From: Acidobacteriota bacterium
GTDB taxonomy: Bacteria; Acidobacteriota; Blastocatellia; HR10
Reading direction: 5' to 3'
NCBI GenBank assembly: GCA_030550025.1
Contig: JAUQQC010000005.1
Span: 202,857-251,006 of the forward strand
Length of the DNA stretch: 48,150 bases
Shown: one piece after another, positions 7,803 through 16,327 of the stretch
Position numbering within the stretch: the first letter of the stretch is position 1
Layout: the number at the start of each line of letters is the position of its first letter
The notes under the pieces: generated by a model
Database searches by the model: none
What the model was told of the DNA's origin: nothing
The model's input: the letters and a program-made list of their open reading frames with translations, nothing else
Made by a program: the position numbers and the translations under genes

Positions 7803-8384
7803 ATGAAGCGACATCTTTTCACGCTCACCCTAGCCGGCCTCATGGGGGCAGCCGGATGGACATTCGCCGCACGACAGCAAGCGACGCAACCGACCTCCAA
7901 TGCCCAAACGTTGAAGATCGCCATCCTTGATAGTCGCCTCTTCACCACCGAGAACGGCATCCAACAGCTCCTGCAGCAAATGCGCCAGACGGACGAATCG
8001 TTCCGCGACCGCTTGGCGGCGCTCCAGAAACTTCAGCAGCAGATCCAGAGCCTGCAACGCGAGCTGCAAACCCAGTGGGCGAACCTCACGCCTCAAGCAC
8101 GCGAGCAGAAGCAGGACGAACTGGAGGAGCTGCAGAGTCGCTATCAACGCGAGAACGAGGACTTTCAGCGGGACTATGAGCGGGCCATGCGTCGAGCGAC
8201 CGACCCCATTCGCGAACGCATCTTCACCTTCCTGGCCTCGTATGCGCAGGCGCGGCAGATTCAACTCGTACTCGATCACGCCGTGCTCAGCCAGGCGGGG
8301 GCCATCAGCTATTTCGATCCTTCGCTTGACATCACCCGAGAGTTCATCGCCGAATACAATCGCGCGCATCCGGTGGGGCGGTGA
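7803..8384 (+). CDS. OmpH/Skp-family periplasmic chaperone
   Basis: A 193-residue secreted protein. The N-terminus MKRHLFTLTLAGLMGAAGWT is a signal peptide, with cleavage likely after TFAA. The mature part begins with the short beta strand typical of the family (LKIAILDSRLFTTENG). It continues as a long charged coiled coil (about 65-145) rich in Gln/Glu/Arg, and ends with a strand-helix segment (IQLVLDHAVLSQAGAISYFDPSLDIT), the OmpH C-terminal pattern. Skp proteins form trimers that hold outer-membrane proteins in the periplasm. GGAGGGGAGAAGG directly precedes the ATG. It has its own promoter-like element rather than close coupling to the PBP gene. Confidence 0.87.
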   Translation: MKRHLFTLTLAGLMGAAGWTFAARQQATQPTSNAQTLKIAILDSRLFTTENGIQQLLQQMRQTDESFRDRLAALQKLQQQIQSLQRELQTQWANLTPQAREQKQDELEELQSRYQRENEDFQRDYERAMRRATDPIRERIFTFLASYAQARQIQLVLDHAVLSQAGAISYFDPSLDITREFIAEYNRAHPVGR

Positions 8385-8410
8385 TCGCCCCTTGTCCGTG
8401 CGCTCGGCTC

Positions 8411-8440
8411 TTGAGGCGAACGCCGGAGGTCGCGTAGAAT
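8411..8440 (+). promoter_or_regulatory. Predicted promoter of the threonine dehydratase gene
   Basis: TTGAGG, an 18-base spacer and TAGAAT. The transcript start is expected near 8447, only a few bases before the ATG at 8454, and there is no Shine-Dalgarno between. It also argues against the in-frame ATG at 8439, which falls inside the -10 box. Confidence 0.4.
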
Positions 8441-8453
8441 GCCATGCGCGGCC

Positions 8454-9419
8454 ATGAACCTGCGGGAGGTCCTGCGAGCGCGACAACGGCTGCGCGGCGT
8501 GATCTGGCCGACGCCGCTTGTTCGCTCCCCTTGGTTGTCCGAACACCGCTCGGCACAGGTCTATTTGAAGCTCGAAAACCTGCAACTGACCGGATCCTTC
8601 AAAGTGCGCGGCGCGCTCTACAAGCTCATGCGCTTGGGACCGGAAGCGCAGCGACGGGAGATCCTCACCGTCTCCGCGGGCAATCATGGGCGCGCCCTCG
8701 CCTATGGAGCCGAACTCTTCAACGCGCGGGCGACCATCATCGTGCCCCGCACGGCCGCGCCGACGAAGATCGAAGCCATCGCTCGCCATCGCGTCAGCTT
8801 GCTGCTTGTAGGCGAGGACTACGACGAAGCCGAACAACAGGCGCGCGAGATGGCCGCGCGCTCGGGCGCCCTCTTCCTCTCGCCCTACAACGACGCGGAC
8901 GTCATCAGTGGACAAGGGACGATCGCCGTGGAGATGTTGGAGGCCATCCCGCAATTAGACGCGCTGCTTGTCCCAACAGGAGGGGGAGGTCTGCTGGCCG
9001 GCGTCGCGCTCGCTGCTCGCGCCTTGAATCCGAAGATCAAGGTCTTCGGCGTACAATCGGAGAATTCGCCGGCCATGTACGAATCCTTCCGCGCCGGCCG
9101 CCTCGTTCGCGTCCGGGAACGGGAGACGCTCGCCGACGGATTGGCCGGGAACATTGAGCCGGAGTCCATCACCTTCCCGATCATCCGGCAATATGTGGAC
9201 GATATTCTGCTCGTCTCCGAGAAGGCGATTCGCGAAGCGATCGTCCTACTGCTCAAACACGAACATCAGGTCGTCGAAGGCGCCGGCGCCGTGGGCGTGG
9301 CCGCCCTCTTGGAACTCTCGCGCGATTTCGGTCAGCGGATCGGCGTGATCCTCACCGGCAGTAATATTGATCTGGATCGCCTGACCGCGCTCCTTGTCGC
9401 TGCGGCGACGCCCGCGTGA
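8454..9419 (+). CDS. Threonine/serine dehydratase (PLP-dependent, no ACT domain)
   Basis: A 321-residue fold-type II PLP enzyme. The PLP lysine is in LTGSFKVRGAL, the phosphate-binding loop is PTGGGGLLAG, and SAGNHGRALAYGA carries the substrate-binding Asn. It deaminates L-threonine to 2-oxobutanoate or L-serine to pyruvate. It ends after the catalytic domain, so it is the short, catabolic-type form without the regulatory C-terminal domain of biosynthetic IlvA. Serine racemase is a possible alternative within the same family. It converges on the proline dehydrogenase gene with only three bases between stop codons, and both enzymes belong to amino-acid catabolism. Confidence 0.88.
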   Translation: MNLREVLRARQRLRGVIWPTPLVRSPWLSEHRSAQVYLKLENLQLTGSFKVRGALYKLMRLGPEAQRREILTVSAGNHGRALAYGAELFNARATIIVPRTAAPTKIEAIARHRVSLLLVGEDYDEAEQQAREMAARSGALFLSPYNDADVISGQGTIAVEMLEAIPQLDALLVPTGGGGLLAGVALAARALNPKIKVFGVQSENSPAMYESFRAGRLVRVRERETLADGLAGNIEPESITFPIIRQYVDDILLVSEKAIREAIVLLLKHEHQVVEGAGAVGVAALLELSRDFGQRIGVILTGSNIDLDRLTALLVAAATPA

Positions 9420-9422
9420 GCT

Positions 9423-10349
9423 TCACCCCAGGATGAGGTGCCGCAGCAGGAAGAGGAGATTCGCCGGCCGCTCAGCCAATCGGCGCATGAACCACGGGAA
9501 CCACGAGGACCCGTAAGAGATGAGCACAAGCAGGCGATACCCCTCACGCGCCAAGCGTCGTTGTTCCTCGCGCTGAATTCCGTAGAGCATCTGGAACTCC
9601 GTCTCCGAACGCGGGATGCCCGATGCGGCCGCGAACTCGGCGATCCGGCGAATGAGCGCGCGATCGTGTGTGGCGATGGCCGCCCGCACACCGTCTCGCT
9701 GCGCCGCGCTAAGGAGATGCCGAGCGAGCGCGAAGAAATTCGCATTCACGTCGCGCTTGCGCGGAAAGGCGCGATCGGGCGGCTCGCGATATGCCCCCTT
9801 CACGAGCCGAATGGCCGGTCGAAGCGGCAGCAACGAGAGCAAGTCGCGCTCGGTCCGGTAGAGATACGCTTGCAAGCAAACCCCCACGTTCGAGGAGATG
9901 GCGCGCGCGCGCCGATAAATCTCCAGCGTGATGTCCACATAGGGACTCGACTCCATGTCGATCCACACGGTCTGATGGGGCGCCGCGGCTTCCAACAATC
10001 GGCGGACGTTCGCAAAGCACAACTCCGGGTCCAGATCCAGGCCAAGCTGAGTCAACTTCACGGAGATCTCCGCCGGTCGCTCCCACGCGCGAATCCGCGC
10101 GAGCACCTCCACATAGTGAGCGGCAACGGCCTCCGCCTCTCGCGCATTGGTGATGTTCTCGCCGAGATAGGTGAAGACCGTCCCGATGCCCTGCTCCTGC
10201 AGCGCCCGCCCAGCCTCAAGCGCCGCTTCAAGCGTCTCCCCCGGAATGAAGCGCTCGACCGTGCGTCGCACGAACCGATAACGCGGCGCTCGCTCTCGCA
10301 GCCATCGGTTCTGCGATCCCACGAGAAGCAACGTGCGCAAGACGCCCAT
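9423..10349 (-). CDS. Proline dehydrogenase (monofunctional, FAD-dependent)
   Basis: A 308-residue PRODH TIM barrel that oxidises L-proline to pyrroline-5-carboxylate and passes electrons to quinone. Visible family motifs are ISVKLTQLGLDLD, WIDMESSPYVDITL, VGVCLQAYLYRTERDL, RLVKGAYREPP, IATHDRALI and FQMLYGIQREEQRRL, together forming the FAD and proline site. It is the single-domain type, and no pyrroline-5-carboxylate dehydrogenase is in the window. It is last in a minus-strand series rsmI / TonB-like / PRODH. GGAGGAGAAGAGG precedes the start. The C-terminal hydrophobic stretch NLLFLLRHLILG may touch the membrane. Confidence 0.92.
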   Translation of the reverse strand: MGVLRTLLLVGSQNRWLRERAPRYRFVRRTVERFIPGETLEAALEAGRALQEQGIGTVFTYLGENITNAREAEAVAAHYVEVLARIRAWERPAEISVKLTQLGLDLDPELCFANVRRLLEAAAPHQTVWIDMESSPYVDITLEIYRRARAISSNVGVCLQAYLYRTERDLLSLLPLRPAIRLVKGAYREPPDRAFPRKRDVNANFFALARHLLSAAQRDGVRAAIATHDRALIRRIAEFAAASGIPRSETEFQMLYGIQREEQRRLAREGYRLLVLISYGSSWFPWFMRRLAERPANLLFLLRHLILG

Positions 10350-10380
10350 GGCCTCTTCTCCTCCAAACGAGATGCCCCTC

Positions 10381-11331
10381 TCACGGCACAGCTTGAAACA
10401 TCACTTCCTCGCGAACGATCGCGCGAACGGGTTGCCCGTTCAATCGCGCCGGAAGGAATCGGAAGCGTTGGAACGCCTCAAGGGCGAACGTTTCCAGTTC
10501 CCGATCGAATGCTCGCACGATGCGCGCGTTCGTGACGCGTCCATCGAGGGTCACGACTCCCTCGACCAGAACGGTCCCCAGCGGGCGGCGCGTGGGGAAT
10601 TTCGGGACGACGCGCTCGACCAGAACGGGCGGGAGGAAGACGTCCTCCGGCCGCATCGAGATTGCGCGTCCGTACTCGTCGCACGGAGCGGAAAGCTCCT
10701 GCGGACGATTCCGCAACTGCCCTTGTGGGACGATCGCCACCGTCACCGTCATGAGTGCCGCCCGGGGTTGAGCCTCGGTCGTCGAGAGCGCACCTTCGAG
10801 CACGATGGTCTCGAAATGGCGCACTTCGACATCCTCCACACGCAGGATCGTCCGTTCGCCGTACGTCACCGCGAAATGCATCGAAACGTCCGCCCGCGAG
10901 ACGGCGACCAACTCGATCGCGCGCCAGAGGACTCGCGAAGCGAGGGTCTCCATCTGCTCTTCGATCGGGCGCTGACTCCTTTCCGCAGAGCGTCCTTCGA
11001 TGAACACGCCATCGCGAAAGCGTTCACCGGGCAGAAGGCCGATGGAACGAATGTGCCGGGGAACGAGCTGTTCGATCCCAAACGTCTTTCGGAGATACGT
11101 CGCTTCGGCCTCGAGACTCTCGAAGGTCTGTGCCAAGCGCACCGGTTCGGGATTCGGCGATGTCGCCCTTCCCGACACCTCATAGACCACCATCGTCACG
11201 TTCGCGCCCAATCGCATCCGTTCGGCGATGCGCGCCTGCTCGGCCAGCGCCAGACCGAGCGCTTCACTGAGGAAGCCGCCGAGGATCGCCCATCGAACCA
11301 TGGGCGATATCGTTTTCCGCCTCTTACGCAC
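10381..11331 (-). CDS. Secreted protein with a TonB-type C-terminal domain
   Basis: A 316-residue protein of unknown exact role. The C-terminal 85 residues (PPVLVERVVPKFPTRRPLGT onward, with VEGVVTLDGRVTNARIVRAF and FRFLPARLNGQPV) match the TonB C-terminal fold. Unlike true TonB, it has no long Pro-rich spacer, and the N-terminus looks like a cleavable signal (MVRWAILGGFLSEALGLALA, cut likely after ALA) rather than a permanent anchor. The middle (about 35-220) is an unrecognised, charged domain. The gene overlaps the end of rsmI by 8 bases if the first ATG is used. It may be a periplasmic protein using the TonB fold for binding rather than energy transduction. Confidence 0.7.
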   Translation of the reverse strand: MRKRRKTISPMVRWAILGGFLSEALGLALAEQARIAERMRLGANVTMVVYEVSGRATSPNPEPVRLAQTFESLEAEATYLRKTFGIEQLVPRHIRSIGLLPGERFRDGVFIEGRSAERSQRPIEEQMETLASRVLWRAIELVAVSRADVSMHFAVTYGERTILRVEDVEVRHFETIVLEGALSTTEAQPRAALMTVTVAIVPQGQLRNRPQELSAPCDEYGRAISMRPEDVFLPPVLVERVVPKFPTRRPLGTVLVEGVVTLDGRVTNARIVRAFDRELETFALEAFQRFRFLPARLNGQPVRAIVREEVMFQAVP

Positions 11332-12175
11332 TGCTCGCCTCCTCTCGATGGCTCACGTAGGCGCGGTAGACCTCTCGTCGGCTCACGCCGTACTCTTCGG
11401 CCACGCGCCGGATGGCCGTCTTCGCATCGAGGCCGGTCACGGACATCACGGCTTTCACCCGCTCGGCGAGCGTGGTCGCATCCACTTCGGTCGGGCATGC
11501 CCCCGTCGCTCCAGCGACCAGCAGGACGAGCTCGCCTTTGACCGGCGCTGCGGCCACGCGCTCGGCCAGTTCCGCGAGCGTCGCGCGTTCGAACGTCTCA
11601 TGCACCTTCGTCAGCTCGCGCGCCAACACGGCCGGTCGCGCCCCCAGAATCTCGCACATGTCTGCGAGCGTCTCCACCAGCCGATGCGGCGCTTCAAAGA
11701 AGATGAGCGTGTAGGGGATCGTCTTCAGCCGCTCCAACTCCGCTCGCCGCGGCCCGCGCCTTGCCGGAAGGAATCCAACGAAGAGGAATCGATCCACGGG
11801 TAAGCCCGCCGCCATCGCTGCTGTCGTCACCGCCGAAGGACCGGGAATCGGCACGACCGGAATCCCTTCGGCAATGGCCCGCTCAAGCAGCACTTCGCCC
11901 GGATCGGAGAGAAGCGGTGTGCCCGCATCGCTGACGAGCGCCACGCTCCGCCCTTCCTTCAACCGCGCGATAAGCTCCTCCGCCCGCTTCCTCTGGTTGT
12001 GCTCATGATAGCTGACGAGCGGCCGCCGGATGCCATAATGGCGAAGCAGCTTAAGCGTCTGCCGCGTGTCCTCGCAGGCGATGAGGTCCACTGCCTGAAG
12101 GATCCGCAGAGCGCGCAGCGTGATGTCCTCCAGGTTCCCGATGGGCGTCGCCACGATGTACAACGTGCCCGGCAT
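11324..12175 (-). CDS. rsmI: 16S rRNA (cytidine-1402-2'-O)-methyltransferase RsmI
   Basis: A 283-residue SAM-dependent tetrapyrrole-methylase-fold enzyme that 2'-O-methylates C1402 in the ribosomal P site. Family motifs are [65 protein letters not shown] and [10 protein letters not shown]-terminal helix-turn-helix ([21 protein letters not shown]) completes it. ATG 12175 is preferred over a TTG four codons upstream because the protein then starts [11 protein letters not shown] as usual. A TTGAAA/TATCTT promoter ends ten bases before this ATG, so the mRNA may be leaderless. It is divergent from ruvB. Confidence 0.95.
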   Translation of the reverse strand: MPGTLYIVATPIGNLEDITLRALRILQAVDLIACEDTRQTLKLLRHYGIRRPLVSYHEHNQRKRAEELIARLKEGRSVALVSDAGTPLLSDPGEVLLERAIAEGIPVVPIPGPSAVTTAAMAAGLPVDRFLFVGFLPARRGPRRAELERLKTIPYTLIFFEAPHRLVETLADMCEILGARPAVLARELTKVHETFERATLAELAERVAAAPVKGELVLLVAGATGACPTEVDATTLAERVKAVMSVTGLDAKTAIRRVAEEYGVSRREVYRAYVSHREEASSA

Positions 12176-12185
12176 GAGAGAGTTC

Positions 12186-12215
12186 AAGATACCCCACCGC
12201 CCCCGACGATTTCAA
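12186..12215 (-). promoter_or_regulatory. Predicted promoter of rsmI
   Basis: Minus strand TTGAAA, an 18-base spacer and TATCTT, ending 10 bases before the rsmI ATG. There is no Shine-Dalgarno in between. Confidence 0.45.
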
Positions 12216-12302
12216 CCGCACGCGATGACCATGCCCCCCGCGTGGGCGCCCCCTCACCGCCGCGGCGCCGAGAATGCCTTTTCGTCTGGCCCCGACTCCT
12301 GT

Positions 12303-12310
12303 GCTACAAT
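12303..12310 (+). promoter_or_regulatory. Extended -10 promoter element of ruvB
   Basis: GCTACAAT, the core of the TGCTACAAT repeat (12302-12310) shared with the ompH-like gene. It ends 9 bases before the ruvB ATG, leaving no room for a ribosome site. The -35 is weak (TTCGTC at 12281). Confidence 0.45.
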
Positions 12311-12319
12311 GATCGCGAC

Positions 12320-13363
12320 ATGCCGAAGCGGCATCCGCTCATTAACGGGACGCCGACGGAAGAAGATCGGCAGTACGATGCTCGACTGCGCCCGCTTCGA
12401 CTCGACGAGTACATCGGACAGTCGAAGCTCAAGGAGAATCTGAGCGTCTTCATCCGCGCCGCGCGCGCACGCGGTGATGCGTTGGATCATGTCCTTTTGC
12501 ACGGCCCGCCGGGGACGGGCAAGACGACGCTCGCCTACATCATCGCGCACGAATTGGGGGTCGAGATTCGCGCGACCTCCGGGCCGGTCATCGAACGCTC
12601 GGGCGATCTGGCGGCGTTGCTCACGAACCTGGGGCCGCGCGATGTGCTCTTCATTGACGAGATTCACCGGCTCAACCCCGCTGTCGAGGAGATCCTCTAT
12701 CCGGCCATGGAAGCCTATCAGCTGGACATCATCATCGGACAAGGGCCGGCCGCGCGCTCGATCAAAATTGATCTGCCGCCGTTCACCTTGATCGGCGCGA
12801 CGACGCGCAAGGGTCTTCTGGGTGCTCCTTTGCGCGGTCGCTTCGGCATCGATCTGCACCTGGACTTCTACGCGCCGGAGGAGTTGGAGCAGATCGTCCT
12901 GCGCTCGGCGCGCATTCTGGGGATTGAGATCGAGCCCGAGGGAGCGCGCGAGATCGCCCGCCGCGCGCGCGGCACGCCCCGCATCGCCAACCGGCTGCTG
13001 CGCCGCGTCCGCGATTTCGCCCAGGTCGAAGCTGATGGGCGCATCACGCGCGAGGTCGCCGAGTACGCGCTCAATCGCATGGAAGTGGATCGCTTCGGAT
13101 TGGATGAGGTGGATCGTAAGCTGCTGTTGACGATCATCGAGAAGTTCCACGGAGGGCCCGTCGGCCTGAACACCCTCTCGGCGGCCATCAATGAGGAGAA
13201 GGACGCCATCGAGGAGATTTACGAACCCTATCTCATCCGCATCGGATTTTTGAATCGCACGCCGCGCGGCCGCGTCGTCACCGAAGCCGCCTATCGTCAC
13301 CTCGGCTACGCGACCCCGCGCCTTCCGTTGGCCGATCAGGGCCTCTTTCCCGAACCCTCGTAG
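12320..13363 (+). CDS. ruvB: Holliday junction branch-migration ATPase RuvB
   Basis: A 347-residue AAA+ motor that, with RuvA, drives branch migration at Holliday junctions. Walker A is [12 protein letters not shown] (61-72) and Walker B is [10 protein letters not shown]. Sensor and arginine finger regions are [18 protein letters not shown] and [18 protein letters not shown]. The C-terminal winged helix follows (LGYATP near the end). The length matches the family. No ruvA or ruvC is adjacent. The ATG is nine bases from an extended -10 box with no Shine-Dalgarno. Confidence 0.97.
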   Translation: MPKRHPLINGTPTEEDRQYDARLRPLRLDEYIGQSKLKENLSVFIRAARARGDALDHVLLHGPPGTGKTTLAYIIAHELGVEIRATSGPVIERSGDLAALLTNLGPRDVLFIDEIHRLNPAVEEILYPAMEAYQLDIIIGQGPAARSIKIDLPPFTLIGATTRKGLLGAPLRGRFGIDLHLDFYAPEELEQIVLRSARILGIEIEPEGAREIARRARGTPRIANRLLRRVRDFAQVEADGRITREVAEYALNRMEVDRFGLDEVDRKLLLTIIEKFHGGPVGLNTLSAAINEEKDAIEEIYEPYLIRIGFLNRTPRGRVVTEAAYRHLGYATPRLPLADQGLFPEPS

Positions 13364-13422
13364 GGGACTCGGCGGTCCTCGAACTCGCGGTGATCGGCGA
13401 CGAGAGCGTGCCGGTTCATCCC

Positions 13423-13452
13423 TTGTCTGAGTCACCCTTAGGCGTTTATATT
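13423..13452 (+). promoter_or_regulatory. Predicted promoter of the arsenate-reductase-like gene
   Basis: TTGTCT, an 18-base spacer and TATATT. The expected start is about 11 bases before the ATG at 13470, with no clear Shine-Dalgarno. Confidence 0.4.
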
Positions 13453-13469
13453 CATCGCTCGTTGGGCTG

Positions 13470-13865
13470 ATGAAGAACATCTTGTTCGTGTGCGTGGAGA
13501 ACGCATGCCGCAGCCAAATGGCTGAGGCCTGGGCGCGGCATCTCGGACAAGGACACGTGCGGGTCTGGAGCGCCGGATCGCGTCCCGCAAAGGAGGTTAA
13601 TCCATATGCGCGCCTGGTCATGCACGAGCGCGGGATCGAGTTGACCGAAGCGTCACCCAAGGGATTCGAAGCACTCCCGGAAGTGACCTGGGATATCGTC
13701 GTCACGATGGGCTGCGGAGACGAGTGCCCATGGATCCCCGCGCGCCGGCGGGTGCAATGGGACATCCCGGATCCCAAGGGCCAATCATTAGAGGTCTTCC
13801 GTCGGATTCGAGACGAGATCGAACGCCGCACGCGAGAGCTTTTGGAAATGCTCGATTCGGCATGA
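13470..13865 (+). CDS. Arsenate reductase / low-molecular-weight protein-tyrosine-phosphatase family
   Basis: A 131-residue LMW-PTP-fold protein. The N-terminal P-loop is CVENACRS (Cys8...Arg14), the CX5R phosphate/arsenate site. A second Cys pair in [13 protein letters not shown] (Cys82, Cys86) and WDIPDPKG match thioredoxin-coupled arsenate reductases (ArsC), where a relay of three cysteines reduces As(V) to As(III). A plain phosphatase would lack the distal cysteines, so arsenate reduction is the better guess. No ars repressor or efflux gene is nearby. It is a single gene with its own promoter between ruvB and the ABC ATPases. Confidence 0.85.
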   Translation: MKNILFVCVENACRSQMAEAWARHLGQGHVRVWSAGSRPAKEVNPYARLVMHERGIELTEASPKGFEALPEVTWDIVVTMGCGDECPWIPARRRVQWDIPDPKGQSLEVFRRIRDEIERRTRELLEMLDSA

Positions 13866-14001
13866 CGCGCGCCCGGAGGACTGCCCATTTTGGCTCCAAC
13901 ACGGCGAGGAACGAGGGGGCGACTCCCGAACCGCACGCGTTCTCTCACACTTGGGTGCCCGCGGAGGCGCTGCGCGTTGGCGGCGGATGGAAGCGCGAAC
14001 T

Positions 14002-15027
14002 ATGTCTGACAATGCCTTGCTCGAGGTGAGAGACCTGCGCACGTACTTCTTCACGGATCGCGGCCTCGTGCGCGCGGTTGATGGCGTGAGCTTCTCGATC
14101 GCGCGGGGACGCACGCTGGGACTGGTCGGCGAATCCGGTTGCGGGAAATCGGTCACGGCACTATCGCTCATGCGGCTCGTCCCCCCACCGGGACGCATCG
14201 TCAGTGGAGAGATCCTCTTCGAGGGACGGAACCTCTGCCAGTTGGATGAAGAAGAGATGCGGCACTTGCGCGGTGCCCGTTTGGCGATGATCTTCCAGGA
14301 TCCGATGTCGGCGCTCAATCCCGTCCTCACGGTGGGATTCCAAATCGCAGAAGCCGTGCTCGCGCACGAGCGCGTCTCCCGCCGCGAGGCTTTCGAACGC
14401 GCTATCGAGATGATGCGGGCCGTCGCCATCCCCGATCCCGAACGGCGCGCGCGCAGTTACCCGCACGAGTTGTCCGGCGGCCTGCGACAGCGTGCGCTGA
14501 TCGCGATGGCGCTCGTCTGCCGCCCGGCGCTCCTGATCGCCGATGAACCCACGACGGCGTTGGACGTCACGATCCAGGCGGAGATCCTCGATCTCCTCGC
14601 CCGCTTGCGCGAAGAGTTTCGCTTGGCCATGCTGTTGATCACGCATGATCTGGGGATCGTCGCTCAGACGGCCGACGAGGTGGCCGTCATGTATGCCGGT
14701 CGCATCGTCGAATATGCCCCGGTGCGCGAGATCTTCCACAATCCGCAACATCCGTACACGCGCGGCCTTCTGCGCTGCGTGCCACGCCTTGTGGCGTCGG
14801 GAGGGGAACCGCGCCGGCTGGAGACGATCGAAGGGACGGTGCCCGACTTGCGGAATCTCCCCCTCGGGTGCCCGTTTGCCGATCGGTGTTCGGAAGTGCG
14901 GCCGACGTGTCGAGAGGGAGACGTCGAGATGATCGAGATCGTCCCCGCGCACTTCGTGCGCTGCGTCGCGCGCGGATCGCCGATCCGCCCGGCAGAAGCG
15001 CGCCTCGCCCACGGCGCTGCGCCTTGA
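14002..15027 (+). CDS. Dipeptide/oligopeptide ABC transporter ATPase (DppD/OppD type)
   Basis: A 341-residue nucleotide-binding subunit. Walker A is GESGCGKSV, the Q-loop is [10 protein letters not shown], the signature is LSGGLRQR, Walker B is [12 protein letters not shown] and the H-loop is ITHDLG. The C-terminal oligopeptide-transporter extension starts at [14 protein letters not shown] and has four Cys (GCPFADRC...C...C), typical of OppD/DppD. It forms a heterodimer with the next gene, eight bases downstream, to power peptide or related uptake. The permeases and binding protein are not in the window. An in-frame ATG at 13987 is a possible alternative start. Confidence 0.93.
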   Translation: MSDNALLEVRDLRTYFFTDRGLVRAVDGVSFSIARGRTLGLVGESGCGKSVTALSLMRLVPPPGRIVSGEILFEGRNLCQLDEEEMRHLRGARLAMIFQDPMSALNPVLTVGFQIAEAVLAHERVSRREAFERAIEMMRAVAIPDPERRARSYPHELSGGLRQRALIAMALVCRPALLIADEPTTALDVTIQAEILDLLARLREEFRLAMLLITHDLGIVAQTADEVAVMYAGRIVEYAPVREIFHNPQHPYTRGLLRCVPRLVASGGEPRRLETIEGTVPDLRNLPLGCPFADRCSEVRPTCREGDVEMIEIVPAHFVRCVARGSPIRPAEARLAHGAAP

Positions 15028-15035
15028 GAGGAACG

Positions 15036-16007
15036 ATGCCGACGACCGACGCACTCATCGTCGTCAAAGACCTCAAGAAATACTTCCCCCTGCGGCGCGG
15101 CCTCTTGTTCGGGAAGCCAATATGGGTGCGCGCCGTAGACGGCGTGAGCTTCACGATCCACGAGGGGGAGACGCTGGGGCTGGTCGGCGAATCCGGTTGC
15201 GGGAAGACGACGACGGGACGATGTCTCCTGCGGTTGATCGAGCCAACGGCGGGAGAGATATGGTTCGACGGCACAGACCTGCTTCGACTCTCCAAGCGCG
15301 AGCTGCGCCCACTGCGTCGCCACATGCAGATCGTCTTTCAAGACCCATACGCGTCACTGAATCCCCGGATGACCGTCGGCGAGATCATCGAGGAGCCGCT
15401 CCGTATTCATCGCGTGGGGACGCCCTCAGAACGGCGCGCTCGCGTCCGCGAGTTGCTCGCGGAGGTCGGGCTTCCGACAGACGCCCTCACCCGATATCCG
15501 CATGAATTCTCCGGCGGACAACGGCAGCGCATCGGGATCGCGCGTGCCCTCGCCCTGCGGCCGAAGTTCATCGTCGCCGATGAGCCCGTGTCGGCGCTTG
15601 ATGTCTCGATCCAAGCGCAGATCGTGAATCTGCTTCAGGACCTACAGCAGCGATACGGCCTCACCTATCTCTTGATCTCGCATGGGTTGGCGCTCGTCCG
15701 ACATATCGCCACGCGCGTCGGCGTGATGTATCTGGGAAAGCTCGTCGAGATCGCACCGACGGAGCAGCTCTATCGCCATCCCTTGCATCCCTACACGCAC
15801 GCGCTGTTGCAGGCGGTGCCGGAGCCGGATCCGGACGTGCGCGGACAACGGGTGCCGCTGCGTGGAGAGCCTCCCTCCCCCTTGCATCCTCCTTCTGGCT
15901 GCCGTTTCCACACCCGCTGCCCGTTCGCCATGACCGAATGTCGAGAGGCCGAGCCCAAGCTGAAAGAAGTCGCGCCCGGCCATTTCGTCGCGTGCTTCCT
16001 CGTGTGA
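15036..16007 (+). CDS. Dipeptide/oligopeptide ABC transporter ATPase (DppF/OppF type)
   Basis: A 323-residue partner of the preceding ATPase. Walker A is [11 protein letters not shown], the Q-loop is [15 protein letters not shown], the signature is [15 protein letters not shown], Walker B is [12 protein letters not shown] and the C-terminal extension is [14 protein letters not shown], followed by a four-Cys motif (GCRFHTRC...C...C). The residue after the H-loop His is Gly (ISHGLALV) rather than the usual Asp, a minor oddity. GAGAGGAACG precedes the ATG. The two ATPase genes stand without permease or binding-protein genes. Confidence 0.93.
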   Translation: MPTTDALIVVKDLKKYFPLRRGLLFGKPIWVRAVDGVSFTIHEGETLGLVGESGCGKTTTGRCLLRLIEPTAGEIWFDGTDLLRLSKRELRPLRRHMQIVFQDPYASLNPRMTVGEIIEEPLRIHRVGTPSERRARVRELLAEVGLPTDALTRYPHEFSGGQRQRIGIARALALRPKFIVADEPVSALDVSIQAQIVNLLQDLQQRYGLTYLLISHGLALVRHIATRVGVMYLGKLVEIAPTEQLYRHPLHPYTHALLQAVPEPDPDVRGQRVPLRGEPPSPLHPPSGCRFHTRCPFAMTECREAEPKLKEVAPGHFVACFLV

Positions 16008-16021
16008 GGGCGAAACCGCCC

Positions 16022-16050
16022 TTGACAGTCGTGGGCCTCTCTCACATACT
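16022..16050 (+). promoter_or_regulatory. Predicted promoter of the DAHP synthase-prephenate dehydratase gene
   Basis: Consensus TTGACA, 17 bases, CATACT. Transcription would start near 16057, leaving a leader of about 270 bases, the longest gene-free stretch in the window. A short GGGCG/CGCCC repeat directly after the preceding stop lies just upstream. Confidence 0.5.
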
Positions 16051-16085
16051 GTAAGTTCACACTTTTCGTCGTCGAGGACGTGCGG

Positions 16086-16244
16086 ATGTTGGAGCGATGG
16101 ATGATCGAACGGATGAGCCACCTGATGCCCGCGGCGCACACATTGCGGCGGAGGCGCGGGGCATCGGTGGGCTCCTCGTTTCGTCCCCTTTCGTCCTCGA
16201 CACCATTTCGCTTTCGTCCGCCGCGGGCGGACGAGCGCGACTGA
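16086..16244 (+). other. Candidate leader peptide ORF (52 codons) in the aroF-pheA leader
   Basis: ATG with GAGGACG about nine bases upstream. The encoded peptide is Arg-rich and has three Phe codons in its last third: TTT at 16179, 16206 and 16212 (context STPFRFRP). The last one abuts a strong hairpin. This resembles attenuator leader peptides in principle, but GC-rich non-coding DNA easily yields such ORFs, and the Phe density is much lower than in E. coli pheL. Confidence 0.25.
16214..16234 (+). promoter_or_regulatory. Strong 9-bp hairpin in the aroF-pheA leader
   Basis: TCGTCCGCC-GCG-GGCGGACGA, a perfect 9-bp stem with a 3-base loop. It lies at the end of the candidate leader ORF, in mid-leader. 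There is no T-tract after it, so a classical intrinsic terminator is not shown. Confidence 0.5.
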
Positions 16245-16305
16245 CTCCCTCTGACGCCGACAGCTCATCCCGAGCGAACACCATTTCCCGGAAGATCGCG
16301 GGAGA

Positions 16306-16318
16306 TCCTCTTCGAGGA
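16306..16318 (+). promoter_or_regulatory. Small hairpin over the ribosome site of the aroF-pheA gene
   Basis: TCCTC-TTC-GAGGA pairs part of the Shine-Dalgarno (GAGGAGG, 16314-16320). It could limit translation when folded. Short and possibly chance. Confidence 0.3.
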
Positions 16319-16327
16319 GGCGAACCT

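Noticed and set aside
12254-13948. A 564-codon minus-strand frame opposite ruvB and the arsenate-reductase-like gene
   Set aside because: Antisense to RuvB with all AAA+ motifs; the frame crosses the intergenic promoter region and shows no domain.
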